From assembly GCA_022825265.1 (NCBI GenBank), contig JAJDXE010000009.1:1-45223 (forward strand): a DNA stretch of 45,223 nucleotides. Direction: 5' to 3'. Made by a program: the position numbers and the translations under genes. Under the pieces are notes generated by a model, which was not told the DNA's origin, ran no database searches, and saw only the letters and a program-made list of their open reading frames with translations. This document shows, piece after piece, positions 36,209 to 45,223 of this stretch (its first letter is position 1; each line of letters begins with the position of its first letter). This DNA comes from Dehalococcoidia bacterium. GTDB lineage: Bacteria; Chloroflexota; Dehalococcoidia; Bin125.

Positions 36209-38133
36209 GTGCCGACCTCGAACACTCCGAAAAACGCCCCCCCCCGAACCTTCGTACTAGCTTAACGCTCCGTCTCCTCCTCGCCGGAGCGCTGATCGCC
36301 GTTGCAGCGCTGGCGCTCATCGCGCCGGATCGCGGCGCGGCCCAGTCCACCACGACGATCTGGTCCGCCACGCTGACAGCGGACGTTGATGGAACAGGCG
36401 ACTACTTCGGCTGTGACAACAACGACGGTTCGCAAGACAACTGCTCTACCGCCCTGACCGAGGACGAACTCACCCTCAGCGGCACCACCTACACAATTCT
36501 GCAGCTGTTTTGGCGCAAGTCCACTGATTCCCTGGAGATCGGATTTACACCTGCCATCACCGTCCCCGGCTCCTTCACACTGATCGTGAACGGCTCTTCG
36601 CTTCTCTTCAGTAGCGCTAGTACAGGCCTTCGTTTTTCGTGGGACTACGACCCCTCCCCCGACTGGGCGGACGGCGACACTGTTGCATTGTCGATCACCC
36701 GGCCCGCCCCCTCGACGCCCACCACGTCCAATCCGACATCCGCCACAACGAGCGGCGGACGGCCGATCCAGGTCGACGGAGCCTCGATTGCCGGTTGGTC
36801 AATCGAGGAAGGCACCGAGAAGAAGAAGGTCGGCACGATCCGCTCCACCGCTGCATCGATCCCCAAGACCCGCTGGCAGATCACGGTCAACACGCTCGTC
36901 ACCAGTTTCTCCTCCGGCATGTCTGTGCTGACGCCGGCGACCAACTACTTCACCGTCGCCGCCAATGGCCGGGTCAGCTACACCGGAGCCAACCCCCGAG
37001 TCTCGGGCCGCACCTACACCGGCATGGGCACCGCCCATCTCACCATCACGATCAGCGACACCAAGGAGAAGGCATCGGACGTGCGAGTCACGATTCCGAT
37101 CGCGATGCAGGCGCAGCCGACGCTCACCGCGGTCGAGAGCTCGATCGGCAACTGCGCCATCATCGAAACCATCGCCGACAAGCACGTGTGCAAGATCAAG
37201 GTCGCCGAGATCGGCGACAAGCGCACCAAGTTCGTGCTCGACTCGGCCTACTCCGAGTTCTATGGAGCCATCACCGGCATCCTCACCATCGACGAAGCCA
37301 CCGGCAAGCTGAGCTACGACGGCAGCGCAGTGGTCGGCTCGTCCTTCCGCTCGACCGTCAAATACCCGCACAACATCGAGCTCGAAATCACCGTCCAGGA
37401 CAAGAAGAACAAGTTCGCCGAGGTCGAGCTGAGCATCGACGTCGCCGTGACACAGGTGCAACCGCCCCGCCTCACGGCGGCCGGCGCTCCCTACCGCGAC
37501 TGGCAGGTTGAGGCAGGAGAGGCCGATGACGATATCGGCACGGTCTATGGCTTTCCTGTCGACGGGGACCTCGTGAAGATCGAACGCAGCGTCAAGCTGC
37601 GCTACGAGATCATCCAGGCGGTCGATCTCGACAAGGCCGGCGATGAGCGCGGGCGCGCGCTGCTGGTCGGCTCCAGGAATGCCGCATTCAAGATCGGCAA
37701 GGCCACGGGCGTCGTCAGCTACACGGGAGGGCGGATCGAGGGCGAGCAGGTCAGGATTAGGATTCAAGTGAGCGACAAGAAGAACCTGGCCCCGCCCATC
37801 GAAGTGGTGTCCTACGTGCAGGTCGATCCCCAGCCCTTGCTCACCTACAACGAGCGCAACCCCGCGCCCGCCGTCTGGCGCGGGCCAGTCCACGACGCCT
37901 GCCCCGCCAAACCTGGCTACGTCAACTTCGGCAGCGCTCCGACCATCATCGACCTGCAGGAGCCGTCGCCCGCGCCGCTGCTCGATCCGGCTGAGCGCTA
38001 TGTGACCGTCCCCGCGACCTGCAACTACGTCACCGAGGAAGCGCACCGCGAACACTGCGCCGTGCCCAGCCGCTGGCGGAAAGACTTTTGCAGGGGCTGG
38101 AGTCCGCCGTACCTGACGAACTCCGAGTCGTAG
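36209..38133 (+). CDS. Secreted protein with cadherin/Ig-like repeats, interrupted at a C9 tract
   Basis: A surface protein of about 641 residues if the frame is mended. The GTG at 36209 gives MPTSNTPKNAPP and then meets nine Cs (36237-36245). Without a shift the frame ends at TAA 36263. Reading one extra C joins it to a clean signal peptide (LTLRLLLAGALIAVAALALIAP then RGAAQS) and to the long frame to 38133, which has no start codon of its own before GTG 36586. The mature part opens with a module TTTIWSATLTADVDGTGDY, ending DWADGDTVALSI. Three cadherin-like repeats follow, each with a TGxVSYxG strand and an (I/L)xIxVxDKK strand. A Cys-containing tail ends the chain. No anchor is seen. Confidence 0.8.
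36237..36245 (+). repeat. Homopolymer C9 tract at the frame break
   Basis: Nine consecutive Cs lie 28 nt after the GTG start of the secreted repeat protein, just before its signal peptide. Ten Cs would give one continuous frame. The tract could be a phase-variable slippage site or a sequencing error. Confidence 0.8.
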
Positions 38134-38201
38134 CCACGCTCTCGGACGACACAGAGGCCGGGGTGACGGCTCCAGCGCTCGCGATGGATGCCTGGACGGG
38201 C

Positions 38202-41057
38202 CTAGTCGCCCGCCGGCGCAGGCGCGGACTCAACCTCATCCACCACCTGAGCCGCCGGCTTCACCGGAATCCGCAGACCGCAACGAATCAGACTCGTCCG
38301 CAACCGCTTCCAGATCTGAACCGTCCGCTCATGCTCTTCGTCGCTCAGCGTCTTGCGGCCAAATCGTGTCGCCGTGTAATGGTCTGCCAGATCAAGGGCC
38401 AGGTCGCCAAGCCCGAGCATCGCGTCGATCTGCCGAGCGTGCTCCTGCGGTGTCGTCGAAGGATCGGCCTGGACGCCAATCCAGCGCGCCAGTCGCGCCG
38501 TCGAGACCCAGAGCCGAGCCGTCGGCTCCAGTCCGCGTAACGAAATCCGCCAGATCAGCCAGAGCAACAGGGCCGTGGCGGCGAAGATCGAAACCCCGAT
38601 CGTCGGCCCAAGCCAGTACCACTTGCTCGGCCCCTGCTCAAACTGCGGATTCTCCCCCGGCAGCGTGCCCGCGGCCAGGTACTGCAGGATGTCGTCCAGC
38701 ACGACATCGGCCAGGTTCGTCCCTCCGATGCCCGGTCGCAGATCGAACCGAGGCGTGGTCAAGCGCTGCGCCGCGATCCGCCGCCCGCCGCCGACCCCGC
38801 CCGCAATCGAGGCCAGCGCCTCGTCGGCCGACGTGCCCGGCGTCGGATCGAAATCGACCCAGCCGTAGTCGGGGAAGTAGACCTCGACCCAGGCGTACGC
38901 GTCGTGGCCGCGCACGATGTAGTTCTGCGTCCGATCGTCGAAGTTGTTCACGCTCAGCACGAAGCCGGTCGCGATCCGCGCGGGAATCCCCGCCACCCGC
39001 AGCAGGATCGCCATCGACGAGGCGTGGTAGTCGTAGTACCCGCCGATCGGCCGCCCGTCGTCCTCGTTCTCGAACAGGAACCAGTAGACAGCGTCCGACT
39101 TGGCCGGTGGCAGGTCAATCTCAGTCGTCAACGGATAGAGCGGGATCGGCTCGCCGTCATCGTCGCGGACGATCTGACCGTCTTCGTCAATCGCCGGCGC
39201 AGAGCGCAGATAGGTCTCAATCGCCGACGCAATCGAGTACGGGTTGTAGCCCCGATCCTCGCGCAACGGATCGGGCCCCAGGTTGAAACTCCTCGCGATC
39301 GTATGCAGCAGCGTCGACAGGTTGGCCAACTCTTCCTCGCTGTAGTCGGGCAACTGCAGGAACGTCTCGCTGACCCAGAGCGGATAATCGTGCCCGGCCG
39401 CCGCCAGCGCCTCTTCGTTCGCCCCCGACACCGTCCCGGTGATCTGATAGGTAAAGCCGGCCCGAACTCTCCGCTGCGCCGGACGCAGCGAGAGAACGTC
39501 GGTCTCCTCCGGCACCGAGCGCAACAGCAGGCCGACCGGCGCGCCGGTCTTCGAATCGACATCGACGTCGATCAGCGTGTACTGGACCGGCACGTACGAC
39601 GCGACCTCGTCCGCCGAGGGCACTTCGACCTCGTCCTCCGGATCCGCTTCGCCGGCCGCGATCCGATCGCCGATCGCCGCCAGGGCGGGTTCAAGATCGG
39701 TACCGGCGAACCGTCCGGGTTCGGCAAAGTCGACGCTGAAATCGACCGACGCCAACGTGTCGACGCGGGTGTCCTTGTTCGCGATCACCGGCGCGCCGAA
39801 TGAGAACAACACCGCCGGCGACTTCTCTACCGAGATCTGAGCAGCCACCGGACGCCGATCCAGGTACTCGCTGGTCACCACCGTGCCCTCGTTGTTGACC
39901 GAGGTCTCATCGGCAGCCGAGGTGCCGCTGATCGGCTGTAGCTCTGGCACGGTGCGAGCAACGGACGGGGACTGCCGCCAACCCCGTCCCGTGTACTCGT
40001 CGTATGCAGCGCCGCGCAGCAGGCCCGGCTCCGTCGCAGCGGCGCGCATGATGATCGCATCACCCGGGTCGACGTCGCCTTGCAGGACGAGGAAGTCGTC
40101 GAACGAGTGCACCGGCACGCCGCGTCGCGAATCGATCCCGCTGAACAGGCGGCGGAAGTCATCGTTCAGCCCGTCGAACGGCTCGGCGATCGCCGTCCAG
40201 GCGTCCTCGAGCGCCTGCGATTCATCCGGACGCGGAATCGCCCGCGAGAGGCTGAGCAGAAGCACGATCGCGAGCATCGTCGCGCCGAGGAAGGAGAGCG
40301 AAATCCAGTCGGGGTAGGCAGACCCTTGCGCGCGCCAGCGATCCATCCGGCGCAGTAGCGAGGCGCGCATCAGCAGCAGCATCGAGCCGGTCAGGAAGAA
40401 GCCATAGGAGAGGTTCCACTGGCGGTCGGAGAGATAGGACACGTTGACCGCCAGCAGCGCGCCGAGCAGGATCATCGCGACCCAGGCGTTGCGCCAGCGG
40501 GCGACCGCGTATGCCCCGAGGAACGAGGCGATGAAGACGAATACGTCGGTGAAGAAGACGAAGGGCAGGTTGTCGGTCGTCAGACCGGCGCTGAAGGCCT
40601 GCTTGAACCAGTCCTGGAAGCGGAAGCCGAAGTCGGTGAAGCGATCCCAGAACAGCGGCTGGCCGCCCAGCGTCTCCATCTGGGTGATCTGAGCCATGAT
40701 GATCAGGCCGCCGACGACAATGGCGATCAGCATGGCGAACGGCCAGCGCAACCACCTTACCCGTCCCAGGCCGATGGCCAGCAACACACCTACTGCCGCG
40801 GTGATCCGCAGGTCCGGCATGCCCTCAACCCAGTCGGCGATGTAAATGCTGTTCGCCGTCGAGAGCGCAACCAGCAGCAGGATGCCAAACGTGATCGTCG
40901 TTTCCAGCGCGCGTTGGGTGATCGTGAGCCGTTGCTGCTGACCCGAGATCACCAGCGTCTCACCGCCTGAGCGGCGAGCGAAGAAGCGACGCTCCGCCTC
41001 CGCGACCAGCGTCGTCGGTTCGTTGGACTCGTCGTTGCCGGGCGGTCGAACGCTCAT
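38202..41057 (-). CDS. TgpA-like membrane protein with a degenerate transglutaminase-like domain
   Basis: A 951-residue protein of the TgpA/DUF3488-transglutaminase type. Six or so N-terminal helices lie between residues 50 and 275, then a large external domain, and one helix near 835-860 before a DUF4129-like cytoplasmic tail. The transglutaminase core is clear (YYDYHASSMAILLRVAGIPAR, then DAYAWVEVYFPDYGWVDFDPTPG). However, the nucleophile Cys position is Tyr675 and the catalytic His is Tyr721; only Asp737 remains. The enzyme is therefore probably inactive as a transglutaminase or protease. It follows DUF58 with a 4-nt overlap, in the usual MoxR-DUF58-transglutaminase operon. Confidence 0.9.
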   Translation of the reverse strand: MSVRPPGNDESNEPTTLVAEAERRFFARRSGGETLVISGQQQRLTITQRALETTITFGILLLVALSTANSIYIADWVEGMPDLRITAAVGVLLAIGLGRVRWLRWPFAMLIAIVVGGLIIMAQITQMETLGGQPLFWDRFTDFGFRFQDWFKQAFSAGLTTDNLPFVFFTDVFVFIASFLGAYAVARWRNAWVAMILLGALLAVNVSYLSDRQWNLSYGFFLTGSMLLLMRASLLRRMDRWRAQGSAYPDWISLSFLGATMLAIVLLLSLSRAIPRPDESQALEDAWTAIAEPFDGLNDDFRRLFSGIDSRRGVPVHSFDDFLVLQGDVDPGDAIIMRAAATEPGLLRGAAYDEYTGRGWRQSPSVARTVPELQPISGTSAADETSVNNEGTVVTSEYLDRRPVAAQISVEKSPAVLFSFGAPVIANKDTRVDTLASVDFSVDFAEPGRFAGTDLEPALAAIGDRIAAGEADPEDEVEVPSADEVASYVPVQYTLIDVDVDSKTGAPVGLLLRSVPEETDVLSLRPAQRRVRAGFTYQITGTVSGANEEALAAAGHDYPLWVSETFLQLPDYSEEELANLSTLLHTIARSFNLGPDPLREDRGYNPYSIASAIETYLRSAPAIDEDGQIVRDDDGEPIPLYPLTTEIDLPPAKSDAVYWFLFENEDDGRPIGGYYDYHASSMAILLRVAGIPARIATGFVLSVNNFDDRTQNYIVRGHDAYAWVEVYFPDYGWVDFDPTPGTSADEALASIAGGVGGGRRIAAQRLTTPRFDLRPGIGGTNLADVVLDDILQYLAAGTLPGENPQFEQGPSKWYWLGPTIGVSIFAATALLLWLIWRISLRGLEPTARLWVSTARLARWIGVQADPSTTPQEHARQIDAMLGLGDLALDLADHYTATRFGRKTLSDEEHERTVQIWKRLRTSLIRCGLRIPVKPAAQVVDEVESAPAPAGD

Positions 41058-42523
41058 TGCACCGGCGTCTCTTCATTCGACGCTTCGCCGGGTCCTCCAG
41101 GTCCGCCAGCGCTCCAGTCGGTCTCGGCCAGGACGGCTTCAGCCGGGACCTCTTCCATCTCCATGTTGGCCTGCGCCGCCGGCGCGCCGGCCGCTCCGTT
41201 GGTCCCGTTCGAGGGCGCATCGGCCATTGCGACGCCGGCTGCTCTACCGCCGCCGGCGATCTGTCCCACCATGACCGAAGGAATATGGTCGCCCTTGCGA
41301 ATCAGGTTGACCTGCACGCCGAGCGCCCGAAGCTCAACCGCCGTCGCCGCCGCGCCCGCGCGTCCGCCCCATGACTCCAGATCGAGCATCGCCACCGCGG
41401 CCTTGACCCCCCGCTGTGTCAGCGTGCGGATCGCGCCCTGCCAGCGTGGATCGGTCGAGGCCGTAATCACGATCACCGTCGTGTGCCGACCCCAACGACG
41501 CGACTGCTGATAGAGGATCGAAGCCACCGGCACCGTCCCGACCGGCTGAGCCACCGCCAGCGATTCCAGCATCCGTCCGAAGTGCTGCGATCCGCGGTCG
41601 GGCTCGATCACGTCGAGCCGTTCCCCGAACATCATCAGCCCGACCGAGCGGTTCTGGTTGATGAACAATCGGACAACGGACGCAGCAACGGTGACGGCGG
41701 TCTCAATCGAGGCGTCGTCGCCGGTCCCAATGTGGTCCTGGTTCGATAGATCGAGGATCACCCAGAGGTGAGAAGCAGGGTCCAACTCAAAGGTCTTGAC
41801 CTTCAGCGAGCCCGTCCGCAGGCTGCTCTTCCAGTGGATCCGGTTGACCGAGTCGCCGGCCTCGTAGTCGCGAATCCCCGACGCGTTCGGAGTCACATAG
41901 TGCGTCCGACGCCGGAACCGACCCTCGCCCGGCAAGTTCGCTGGCGGCGCCGAGTAACGCGGCAACTCGAGCGCTCGCGGATAGACGACCAGTCCACGCC
42001 GGTGCCCGAAGCGTAACTCGCGGTGGAAGATGTCGAACGGATCTGAACTCCGCACCGTGATCGGACCCAGGTTATAGAGCCCACGTCGATCGCACTGGGT
42101 CTGCACCCGCCAGTTGCGATGCCCGGTTCGGCCCAGCGAAGTCACAAACTGCGCGGTATGGCCGGGCAGATCGGACGTCTCCTCCACCTCCAGCCAGAGC
42201 TTCGGAATCGCCGAGTCGTTGATCACCTCAAACCGCTCGATGATCGACTCACCGGCCTGCACCCGATCACGGGAACGCGACATCCGCACGCGCACACCCT
42301 GCCCCGATGACCAGGTCCAGAGCGCCGCCAACAGCAGCCCAAAGAGCAGCGTGTAACCCAGCCGCTGCGGCAGCCAGTAATTCGAGGCGAAGCCGACGGC
42401 GAACGCCACGATCGTCAGTGTGATCACGATGCTCATCGAACGGCGCGTGCCGAACGTCGCGCGCCAGGCCCCGCCAAACACAAGGCGGAAGGGACGACTC
42501 AGGGCTGCGCCGAGGCCGCGCAC
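41054..42523 (-). CDS. DUF58 domain protein, membrane-anchored
   Basis: A 489-residue DUF58 protein with two N-terminal transmembrane helices (about 31-50 and 55-70). A beta-rich domain follows (RVRMSRSRDRVQAGESIIERFEVIN), then the DUF58 hallmark IRDYEAGDSVNRIHWKSSLR (near 217-236) and a VWA-like domain (LWVILDLSNQDH, where the usual DxSxS is DLSNQ, so the metal site looks weakened). The C-terminal 60 residues are Ala/Gly/Glu-rich and look unstructured. It is the larger partner of the second MoxR ATPase and overlaps the transglutaminase-like gene by 4 nt. The start is a GTG at 42523. Confidence 0.92.
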   Translation of the reverse strand: MRGLGAALSRPFRLVFGGAWRATFGTRRSMSIVITLTIVAFAVGFASNYWLPQRLGYTLLFGLLLAALWTWSSGQGVRVRMSRSRDRVQAGESIIERFEVINDSAIPKLWLEVEETSDLPGHTAQFVTSLGRTGHRNWRVQTQCDRRGLYNLGPITVRSSDPFDIFHRELRFGHRRGLVVYPRALELPRYSAPPANLPGEGRFRRRTHYVTPNASGIRDYEAGDSVNRIHWKSSLRTGSLKVKTFELDPASHLWVILDLSNQDHIGTGDDASIETAVTVAASVVRLFINQNRSVGLMMFGERLDVIEPDRGSQHFGRMLESLAVAQPVGTVPVASILYQQSRRWGRHTTVIVITASTDPRWQGAIRTLTQRGVKAAVAMLDLESWGGRAGAAATAVELRALGVQVNLIRKGDHIPSVMVGQIAGGGRAAGVAMADAPSNGTNGAAGAPAAQANMEMEEVPAEAVLAETDWSAGGPGGPGEASNEETPVQ

Positions 42524-42579
42524 GGTCTAGTCCGATCCGCAATCCGAAGAGGCGCGCCCGAAGCTGACGCGCTGGCAAG

Positions 42580-43530
42580 TCATGATGCAGCTCTGGCGCC
42601 CGGCACCGCCACGCGTTCGAGCACGTCGTCGATCACCGTGCGCGCGTCCTGGTTGCGAACCTGCGCCGACGGACTGAGGATGATCCGGTGTCCCAGGGCG
42701 GAATGAGCCAGCGTCTTGATGTCGTCGGGAATCACGTAGTCGCGACCGGCCAGCAAGGCCGACGCCTGCGCGCAGCGGAACAGAGCCAGCGAACCGCGAG
42801 GCGACGCCCCCAGGTACACAGCCTCATGCGAACGAGTCGCGGCAACGAGTTGCACCGCGTACTGCTTGAGCTGAGGGTCAACCCAGATATCGCGAGCCAC
42901 TCGGTGAATCTCTCGAACCTCTTCCGGCGAGGTCACCGGCGCAAGCGACTCGATCGGGTGCTGTTGCTGCTGACCCTCAAGCACCGCGACCTCATCATTC
43001 GCGTCCGGATAGCCGAGGTGAATCCGCAGCAGGAACCGGTCGAGCTGCGCCTCGGGCAAGGGGAACGTGCCCTCGTACTCCACCGGATTCTGAGTCGCCA
43101 TCACCATGAACGGCGGCGGCAGCGGCCGAGTCACGCCGTCGGCGGTCACCTGACGCTCCTCCATCGCCTCGAGCAATGCCGACTGCGTCTTCGGCGTCGC
43201 GCGGTTGATCTCGTCAGCGAGCACAATCTGAGAGTAGATCGGTCCCTGTCGCCACTCGAAATCCTGGGTCTTCTGGTTGTAGACCGACACGCCGGTCACG
43301 TCCGAGGGCAATAGGTCGGGCGTGAACTGGATCCGATTGAACGTGCAACCGGTCGACACGGCCAGCGCCCGGGCCAGCATCGTCTTCCCGGTCCCCGGCA
43401 CATCTTCGATCAGCAGGTGGCCGTCCGCGACCAGCGCGATCACCGCCTGTCGCACCTCATGGGTCTTGCCGAGAATGACGCGCTCGACATTGGCCACAAC
43501 GCTGAGGAGCACGGTTCGGGGATCGTCCAT
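42580..43530 (-). CDS. MoxR-type AAA+ ATPase (second module)
   Basis: A 316-residue MoxR ATPase without the Pro-rich N-terminal extension of the first. Walker A is EDVPGTGKT (42-50), Walker [21 protein letters not shown] (from 103), and sensor region [23 protein letters not shown] is complete. It heads the minus-strand operon with DUF58 and the transglutaminase-like protein. The spacing to DUF58 is 56 nt, wider than other joints here. It probably remodels the DUF58 protein or its client at the membrane. Confidence 0.95.
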   Translation of the reverse strand: MDDPRTVLLSVVANVERVILGKTHEVRQAVIALVADGHLLIEDVPGTGKTMLARALAVSTGCTFNRIQFTPDLLPSDVTGVSVYNQKTQDFEWRQGPIYSQIVLADEINRATPKTQSALLEAMEERQVTADGVTRPLPPPFMVMATQNPVEYEGTFPLPEAQLDRFLLRIHLGYPDANDEVAVLEGQQQQHPIESLAPVTSPEEVREIHRVARDIWVDPQLKQYAVQLVAATRSHEAVYLGASPRGSLALFRCAQASALLAGRDYVIPDDIKTLAHSALGHRIILSPSAQVRNQDARTVIDDVLERVAVPGARAAS

Positions 43531-43677
43531 CGGGGAGTTCTCCGCTTGCAGGTTGACCGCTCACTCGTGCTCTTGGCGCCCATGGCGATGGAGCCCGACC
43601 GAGTGCGGTTACCGACATCTGGTCTGAGGGGCACTTGAGGAGAGCGTAACTCATATGTGTAAAGTGGTTGCGTCGGT
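43531..43677. promoter_or_regulatory. Divergent promoter region, MoxR / M23 peptidase
   Basis: This 147-nt gap separates the two genes. On the plus strand TTGAGG (43635-43640) with TGTAAA (43658-43663), 17 nt apart, is a possible promoter for the M23 gene. The fit is moderate and judged by eye. Confidence 0.35.
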
Positions 43678-44862
43678 ATGGCGCATTCAAGCGATCATGG
43701 GCGGACAGTGCGTGACGCGGTGCAGCAGCCGGTGCAGCCCCCTGTACAACGACCTGTGCAAAGTCATCTTCGACAACCACTCCGGCTGAGCCGCCGGACG
43801 GTGCTGCGCGCCTTCGTCGGCGCCGGAGCGGGCGTCCTGCTCACCGCCTGCGGCGGCGACGACCTCGACCCCTTCGCCACCGACCGCACCCCAACGCCGC
43901 CGCCCGCCAGAGGCGGCGAACAGGCGCAGTCCCAACAGCAGGAGTCACAGGTCCAACAGGCCGCTGCGCAGACAGCCGACCAGGCCGCGCCGCCACTCGA
44001 ACTGCCCGATCCGCTCGTCTACGTGATCCCCAGTCCCGCCTCGCAGGGCGAGACCGTGCTGCTCGTCATCGAAGCGCCCGGCGCCGCGACCGCCGCCATG
44101 TCCTGGCAGGGCCAGGCCTTCTCGCTCCTGCGCAAGGACGACCGTTTCCTCGGCTTCTTCGGCATCGATGCCAACGCCCCCGTCGGACCGCAGTCGCTGG
44201 GCGTCGCCGTCTGGGGACCGCGCGGCGAGCAACTGCTCTGGCAGGAGACCGTGATCGAGATCACCGCTGTCGAGTGGACGGTCGACAACATCCAGATCGA
44301 CGGGCCCAACGCGGCCCTGCTCGAACCAACCATCCGCCGCGAGGATGAGTCCACCCGCCTGCCCTATCAGAGCAAGCTGACCCCTCAACTGCACTGGCTG
44401 GGCGTCTTCGATCCACCCGCCGGCGGACAGATCACCGCGCTCTACGGAGAACAGCGCTCCTTCAACGGCGGCCCGATCGCGGAGTACCACACCGGCATCG
44501 ACTTCGGCGGCGAGACCGGCTCGTCCGTGGTCGCCGCCAACAGCGGAATCGTCAGCTGGGCCGGCCGCACCCGGCGCCGAGGCAACGGCATCATCCTCGA
44601 CCACGGCGCCGGCGTCTTCAGCGGCTACTACCACCTCTCCGAAGTCCTGCAAAACGCGGGCACGGTCGTCGAGCAGGGAGACCTGATCGCCAGGATGGGA
44701 GCCACTGGACTGGCGACTGGCCCCCACCTCCACTGGGAAGTCGTCGTCCGCGGCGTCACTGTCAATCCGCTCCCCTGGCTCCGCCTCCTCGAGTTCCCCG
44801 ACCCCCTGCAAGAACTCAACCCCGCCAACGCCCTCACCTCAACCAACCTGGCCAAGAGCTAG
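43678..44862 (+). CDS. Tat-exported lipoprotein with M23 peptidase domain
   Basis: A 394-residue protein of the M23 (LytM/lysostaphin) class, whose active members cleave peptidoglycan cross-bridges. It has a twin-arginine signal (RLSRRTVLR, Arg39-Arg40) and a lipobox ending LLTAC at Cys58, so it is likely a Tat-exported lipoprotein. A Gln/Pro-rich linker (59-110) precedes an Ig-like domain (111-200). The M23 core has the zinc ligands His271 and Asp275 (YHTGIDFGG), His319 in GYYHLSEV, and His350/His352 in GPHLHWEV. All the metal residues are present, so activity is likely. Near the start PVQ is repeated (QQPVQPPVQRPVQ). Confidence 0.92.
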   Translation: MAHSSDHGRTVRDAVQQPVQPPVQRPVQSHLRQPLRLSRRTVLRAFVGAGAGVLLTACGGDDLDPFATDRTPTPPPARGGEQAQSQQQESQVQQAAAQTADQAAPPLELPDPLVYVIPSPASQGETVLLVIEAPGAATAAMSWQGQAFSLLRKDDRFLGFFGIDANAPVGPQSLGVAVWGPRGEQLLWQETVIEITAVEWTVDNIQIDGPNAALLEPTIRREDESTRLPYQSKLTPQLHWLGVFDPPAGGQITALYGEQRSFNGGPIAEYHTGIDFGGETGSSVVAANSGIVSWAGRTRRRGNGIILDHGAGVFSGYYHLSEVLQNAGTVVEQGDLIARMGATGLATGPHLHWEVVVRGVTVNPLPWLRLLEFPDPLQELNPANALTSTNLAKS

Positions 44863-44888
44863 GCCCAGTTCATCCCAACCGATTCCCC

Positions 44889-44928
44889 AGCTCCCCCTTT
44901 GAGGAGGAGCTGCCGAAGGCGGAGGGGG
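44889..44928. repeat. Hairpin repeat after the M23 gene
   Basis: AGCTCC and GGAGCT form one stem around CCCTTTGAGGA (44889-44911), and CCCCCT with GGAGGGGG (44921-44928) can form a wider alternative. It looks like a dispersed intergenic element and may also serve as a terminator for the M23 gene. Confidence 0.5.
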
Positions 44929-45042
44929 TTGCGCTCCCCTCACCACCAACCATCCCATCTGCCAACTCCGACACATCAGTACCGAACGTCTATGCCATAT
45001 AGTCAACAAGAACACAAGTGCAGACGAAGGGAAGCGCAGACC

Positions 45043-45223
45043 ATGAACATCACCCCCAAACAACGCCGACGAGCCATCGAAGCCCACTTCTACCGCCAGA
45101 AGGGACATTCCCTCAAGAACATCGCCGCCCTGCTCAAGGTCTCCGTCGCCACCGTCCGCGCCGACCTCCAACTCGTCGAGACCCACTGGAGCCAGATCGC
45201 CTCAGCCGCGGCCGACGACCTCC
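45043..45223 (+). CDS. Helix-turn-helix protein, N-terminal part (cut by window edge)
   Basis: About 60 residues are visible before the window ends. They begin MNITPKQRRRAIEAHFYRQ at ATG 45043, which has a GAAGGGAAG ribosome-site-like stretch upstream. The segment HSLKNIAALLKVSVATVRADL reads as a helix-turn-helix of the sigma70-region-4 or terminase-small-subunit kind: the second helix is VSVATVRADLQLVE. The rest of the protein, and so its class, is not visible. It may be a regulator or a mobile-element gene. Confidence 0.6.
   Translation, partial: MNITPKQRRRAIEAHFYRQKGHSLKNIAALLKVSVATVRADLQLVETHWSQIASAAADDL

Noticed and set aside
36799..38055. Minus-strand open frame of 418 codons
   Set aside because: It is antisense to the cadherin-like repeats, which have clear domain patterns; the antisense product has none.
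36586..38133. GTG at 36586 as the start of the secreted protein
   Set aside because: It would begin inside the first domain and drop the signal peptide encoded just upstream in the same frame.

Overview
This is a GC-rich bacterial chromosome segment with tightly packed genes, many of them overlapping by 4 nt (ATGA or GTGA). The left edge cuts rpoB and the right edge cuts a small helix-turn-helix gene. The gene content suggests Chloroflexota, perhaps a SAR202-like or Thermomicrobia-like lineage: a transketolase split into two genes, an XRE regulator beside DUF2851, MoxR-DUF58-transglutaminase modules, and three luciferase-like flavin monooxygenases close together. This placement rests on family content and not on a phylogeny. 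I saw no tRNA, rRNA, CRISPR array, transposase or phage genes.

Layout. 1-1.5 kb: start of rpoB (minus), with a good sigma70-type promoter and a leader of about 275 nt. 1.5-8.3 kb: XRE regulator plus DUF2851, tsaD, a large membrane protein combining a degenerate PP2C-like domain with a propeller-like domain, an unknown small protein and a TPR protein. 8.3-12.7 kb (minus): rdgB-moaA-moaC, class I aldolase and class I fructose-bisphosphatase. 12.9-18.4 kb: folC-fabF, a SWIM zinc-finger protein, thpR and split transketolase. 18.4-25.7 kb: a long minus-strand run with a BKACE enzyme, an unlisted 54-residue gene, a PPOX-fold protein, an MFS transporter, proA, DUF3500, small unknowns and a HAD hydrolase. 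25.9-30.2 kb: three LLM monooxygenases and a Gfo/Idh/MocA dehydrogenase, a probable catabolic island.

30.3-43.5 kb is the most unusual part. A plus-strand MoxR-DUF58-BatD-like-BatA-BatB/TPR operon faces a minus-strand MoxR-DUF58-transglutaminase operon. Between them lies a secreted protein with cadherin/Ig-like repeats. Its signal peptide is joined to its start codon only if a nine-C tract is read with a one-base shift. The transglutaminase-like protein has lost two of its three catalytic residues (Cys and His are both Tyr). The plus-strand operon ends in a fused BatB/TPR protein that carries an internal lipobox-like segment.

43.6-45.2 kb: a Tat-type lipoprotein with an M23 peptidase domain, a hairpin repeat and the truncated helix-turn-helix gene.

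Central carbon genes (aldolase, fructose-bisphosphatase, transketolase) lie within about 8 kb and fit gluconeogenesis and pentose phosphate interconversion. moaA/moaC show molybdenum cofactor synthesis. The two MoxR modules and the surface proteins probably act at the cell envelope.
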